A DNA stretch of 64,000 bases from Bacteroides faecis MAJ27. Lineage in GTDB: Bacteria > Bacteroidota > Bacteroidia > Bacteroidales > Bacteroidaceae. The stretch covers positions 186,001 through 250,000 of the forward strand of contig NZ_FNNN01000001.1 in assembly GCF_900106755.1 (NCBI RefSeq), read 5' to 3'. A program made the position numbers and the translations under genes. Within the stretch, counting starts at the first letter, position 1, and each line of letters starts with the position of its first letter. Shown piece after piece: positions 62,746 through 64,000 of the stretch. The notes under the pieces were generated by a model. The model had not been told where the DNA came from. It worked only from the letters and a program-made list of their open reading frames with translations, and ran no database searches.

Positions 62746-64000
62746 ATGCAAGAAATACAATTTATAGCTCCTGCAGCGTTACACGACGAGATGCTGCGCT
62801 TGCGAAATGAAAAACAGATGGACTTCTTGGAAAGCCTGACCGGTATGGACTGGGGAGTGGCAGACGAGAAGGACGCCCCGGAGAAACTCCGTGGTTTAGG
62901 CGTTGTCTACCATCTGGAATCGACTGTTACGGGAGAACGGATAGCACTAAAAACAGCCGTGAACGACCGTGAACGACCGGAAATTCCGTCAGTCAGCGAT
63001 ATATGGAAGATAGCCGACTTTTACGAACGCGAAGTCTTCGACTACTATGGCATTGTTTTCGTAGGTCATCCGGATATGCGCCGCCTTTATTTACGTAATG
63101 ATTGGGTAGGATACCCCATGCGTAAAGATAATGATCCGGAGAAAGATAATCCGCTTTGTATGGCCAACGAGGAGACGTTCGATACAACACAGGAAATAGA
63201 ACTTAATCCGGACGGAACCATTAAAAACAGAGAAATGAAACTCTTCGGAGAAGAAGAGTATGTAGTCAACATTGGTCCGCAACATCCTGCAACGCATGGT
63301 GTAATGCGCTTCCGCGTTTCTCTTGAAGGCGAGATCATTCGTAAAATCGATGCTAACTGCGGTTATATCCACCGGGGTATTGAAAAAATGAACGAGAGTC
63401 TTACATATCCGCAGACACTGGCGTTAACAGACCGCCTCGATTATCTGGGAGCACACCAAAACCGCCATGCTTTATGCATGTGTATCGAGAAAGCAATGGG
63501 CATTGAAGTGAGCGACCGTGTCAAATACATCCGTACCATCATGGATGAGTTGCAACGCATTGACTCTCACTTACTATTCTACTCCGCGCTTGCCATGGAC
63601 CTCGGAGCATTAACAGCTTTCTTCTATGGATTCCGTGACCGTGAAAAGATTCTCGATATTTTTGAAGAAACTTGTGGCGGACGCTTGATTATGAACTACA
63701 ATACTATTGGTGGTGTACAAGCTGACCTTCATCCTAATTTCATCAAACGAGTGAAAGAATTTATCCCTTATATGAGAGGAATCATTCACGAATACCATGA
63801 CATATTTACCGGCAACATTATCGCTCAAAGCCGTATGAAGGGAGTCGGTGTCTTAAGTCGTGAAGATGCAATTTCATTTGGTTGTACCGGAGGTACAGGC
63901 CGTGCTTCAGGATGGGCTTGTGATGTGCGTAAGCGAATACCGTATGGTGTATATGATAAAGTAGACTTTCAGGAAATTGTTTATACGGAAGGCGACTGTT
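62746..64000 (+). CDS. nuoCD: Fused NADH-quinone oxidoreductase subunits C and D (partial)
   Basis: The start at 62746 opens a NuoC domain (DFLESLTGMDWG, then DFYEREVFDYYGI). It runs without a stop into a NuoD domain (GPQHPATHGVMRFRV, CGYIHRGIEKMNE, LDYLGAHQNRHALC). About 418 codons are visible before the window ends. Fused C/D subunits occur in several bacterial groups including Bacteroidetes. The protein is part of the peripheral arm at the quinone-binding site. Confidence 0.96.
   Translation, partial: MQEIQFIAPAALHDEMLRLRNEKQMDFLESLTGMDWGVADEKDAPEKLRGLGVVYHLESTVTGERIALKTAVNDRERPEIPSVSDIWKIADFYEREVFDYYGIVFVGHPDMRRLYLRNDWVGYPMRKDNDPEKDNPLCMANEETFDTTQEIELNPDGTIKNREMKLFGEEEYVVNIGPQHPATHGVMRFRVSLEGEIIRKIDANCGYIHRGIEKMNESLTYPQTLALTDRLDYLGAHQNRHALCMCIEKAMGIEVSDRVKYIRTIMDELQRIDSHLLFYSALAMDLGALTAFFYGFRDREKILDIFEETCGGRLIMNYNTIGGVQADLHPNFIKRVKEFIPYMRGIIHEYHDIFTGNIIAQSRMKGVGVLSREDAISFGCTGGTGRASGWACDVRKRIPYGVYDKVDFQEIVYTEGDC

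Overview
The window reads as chromosome of a Bacteroides species, very probably B. thetaiotaomicron or a close relative. The evidence is: SusC/SusD pairs, many GH92 genes, an ECF sigma factor beside a DUF6377 regulator, the TAnnTTTG promoter type, a MurF-Alr fusion and a fused nuoCD. From memory, and not checked here, the gene order matches the stretch of strain VPI-5482 running from nuoA (near BT_4067) past dxs (BT_4099) to tatC. No tRNA, rRNA, CRISPR array, insertion sequence or phage gene was seen.

Left flank (1-9850) is housekeeping. It holds tatC (cut by the window edge) and tatA, a murF-alr fusion overlapping a GSCFA gene, then on the opposite strand dxs, trkA and trkH. Right flank (61.2-64 kb) is a small secreted protein of unknown function and the start of the complex I operon: nuoA, nuoB and fused nuoCD (cut by the window edge).

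Between them (9.9-61 kb) lies one large polysaccharide utilisation locus (PUL), all on the minus strand. It encodes three SusC-like transporters, three SusD-like lipoproteins and several surface lipoproteins. Its degradative enzymes are three GH92 alpha-mannosidases, a divergent GH38, GH130, GH2, GH78 rhamnosidase and GH43. Five esterase-type enzymes (three SGNH, one SASA, one CE1-like) and a lipoprotein of unknown fold complete the set. Together they suggest a heavily esterified, mannose-rich heteroglycan that also carries rhamnose and a GH43-type pentose. One GH92 has Gln at the catalytic-acid position, which hints at phosphodiester-linked mannose. Regulators sit at the upstream end: a membrane DUF6377 regulator, an ECF sigma factor, and a 74-residue protein resembling only the cytoplasmic part of a FecR-type anti-sigma factor.

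The main discovery is a bipartite motif, TTTAGTGGT-N14-TCGTC/T, found six times on the minus strand. It occurs once upstream of each of the six apparent transcription units of the PUL, always with exactly 14 bases between the halves. Four of the unit boundaries or ends also have strong rho-independent terminators. The sigma gene itself has an ordinary TAnnTTTG promoter. The simplest reading is that the motif is the -35/-10 promoter of the locus ECF sigma factor, so one sigma drives a six-unit regulon that includes its own putative inhibitor. Other notable structure: word-like tandem repeats of 12, 21 and 22 bp in the larger intergenic gaps, and inverted repeats with the same architecture but different sequence in three housekeeping spacers.
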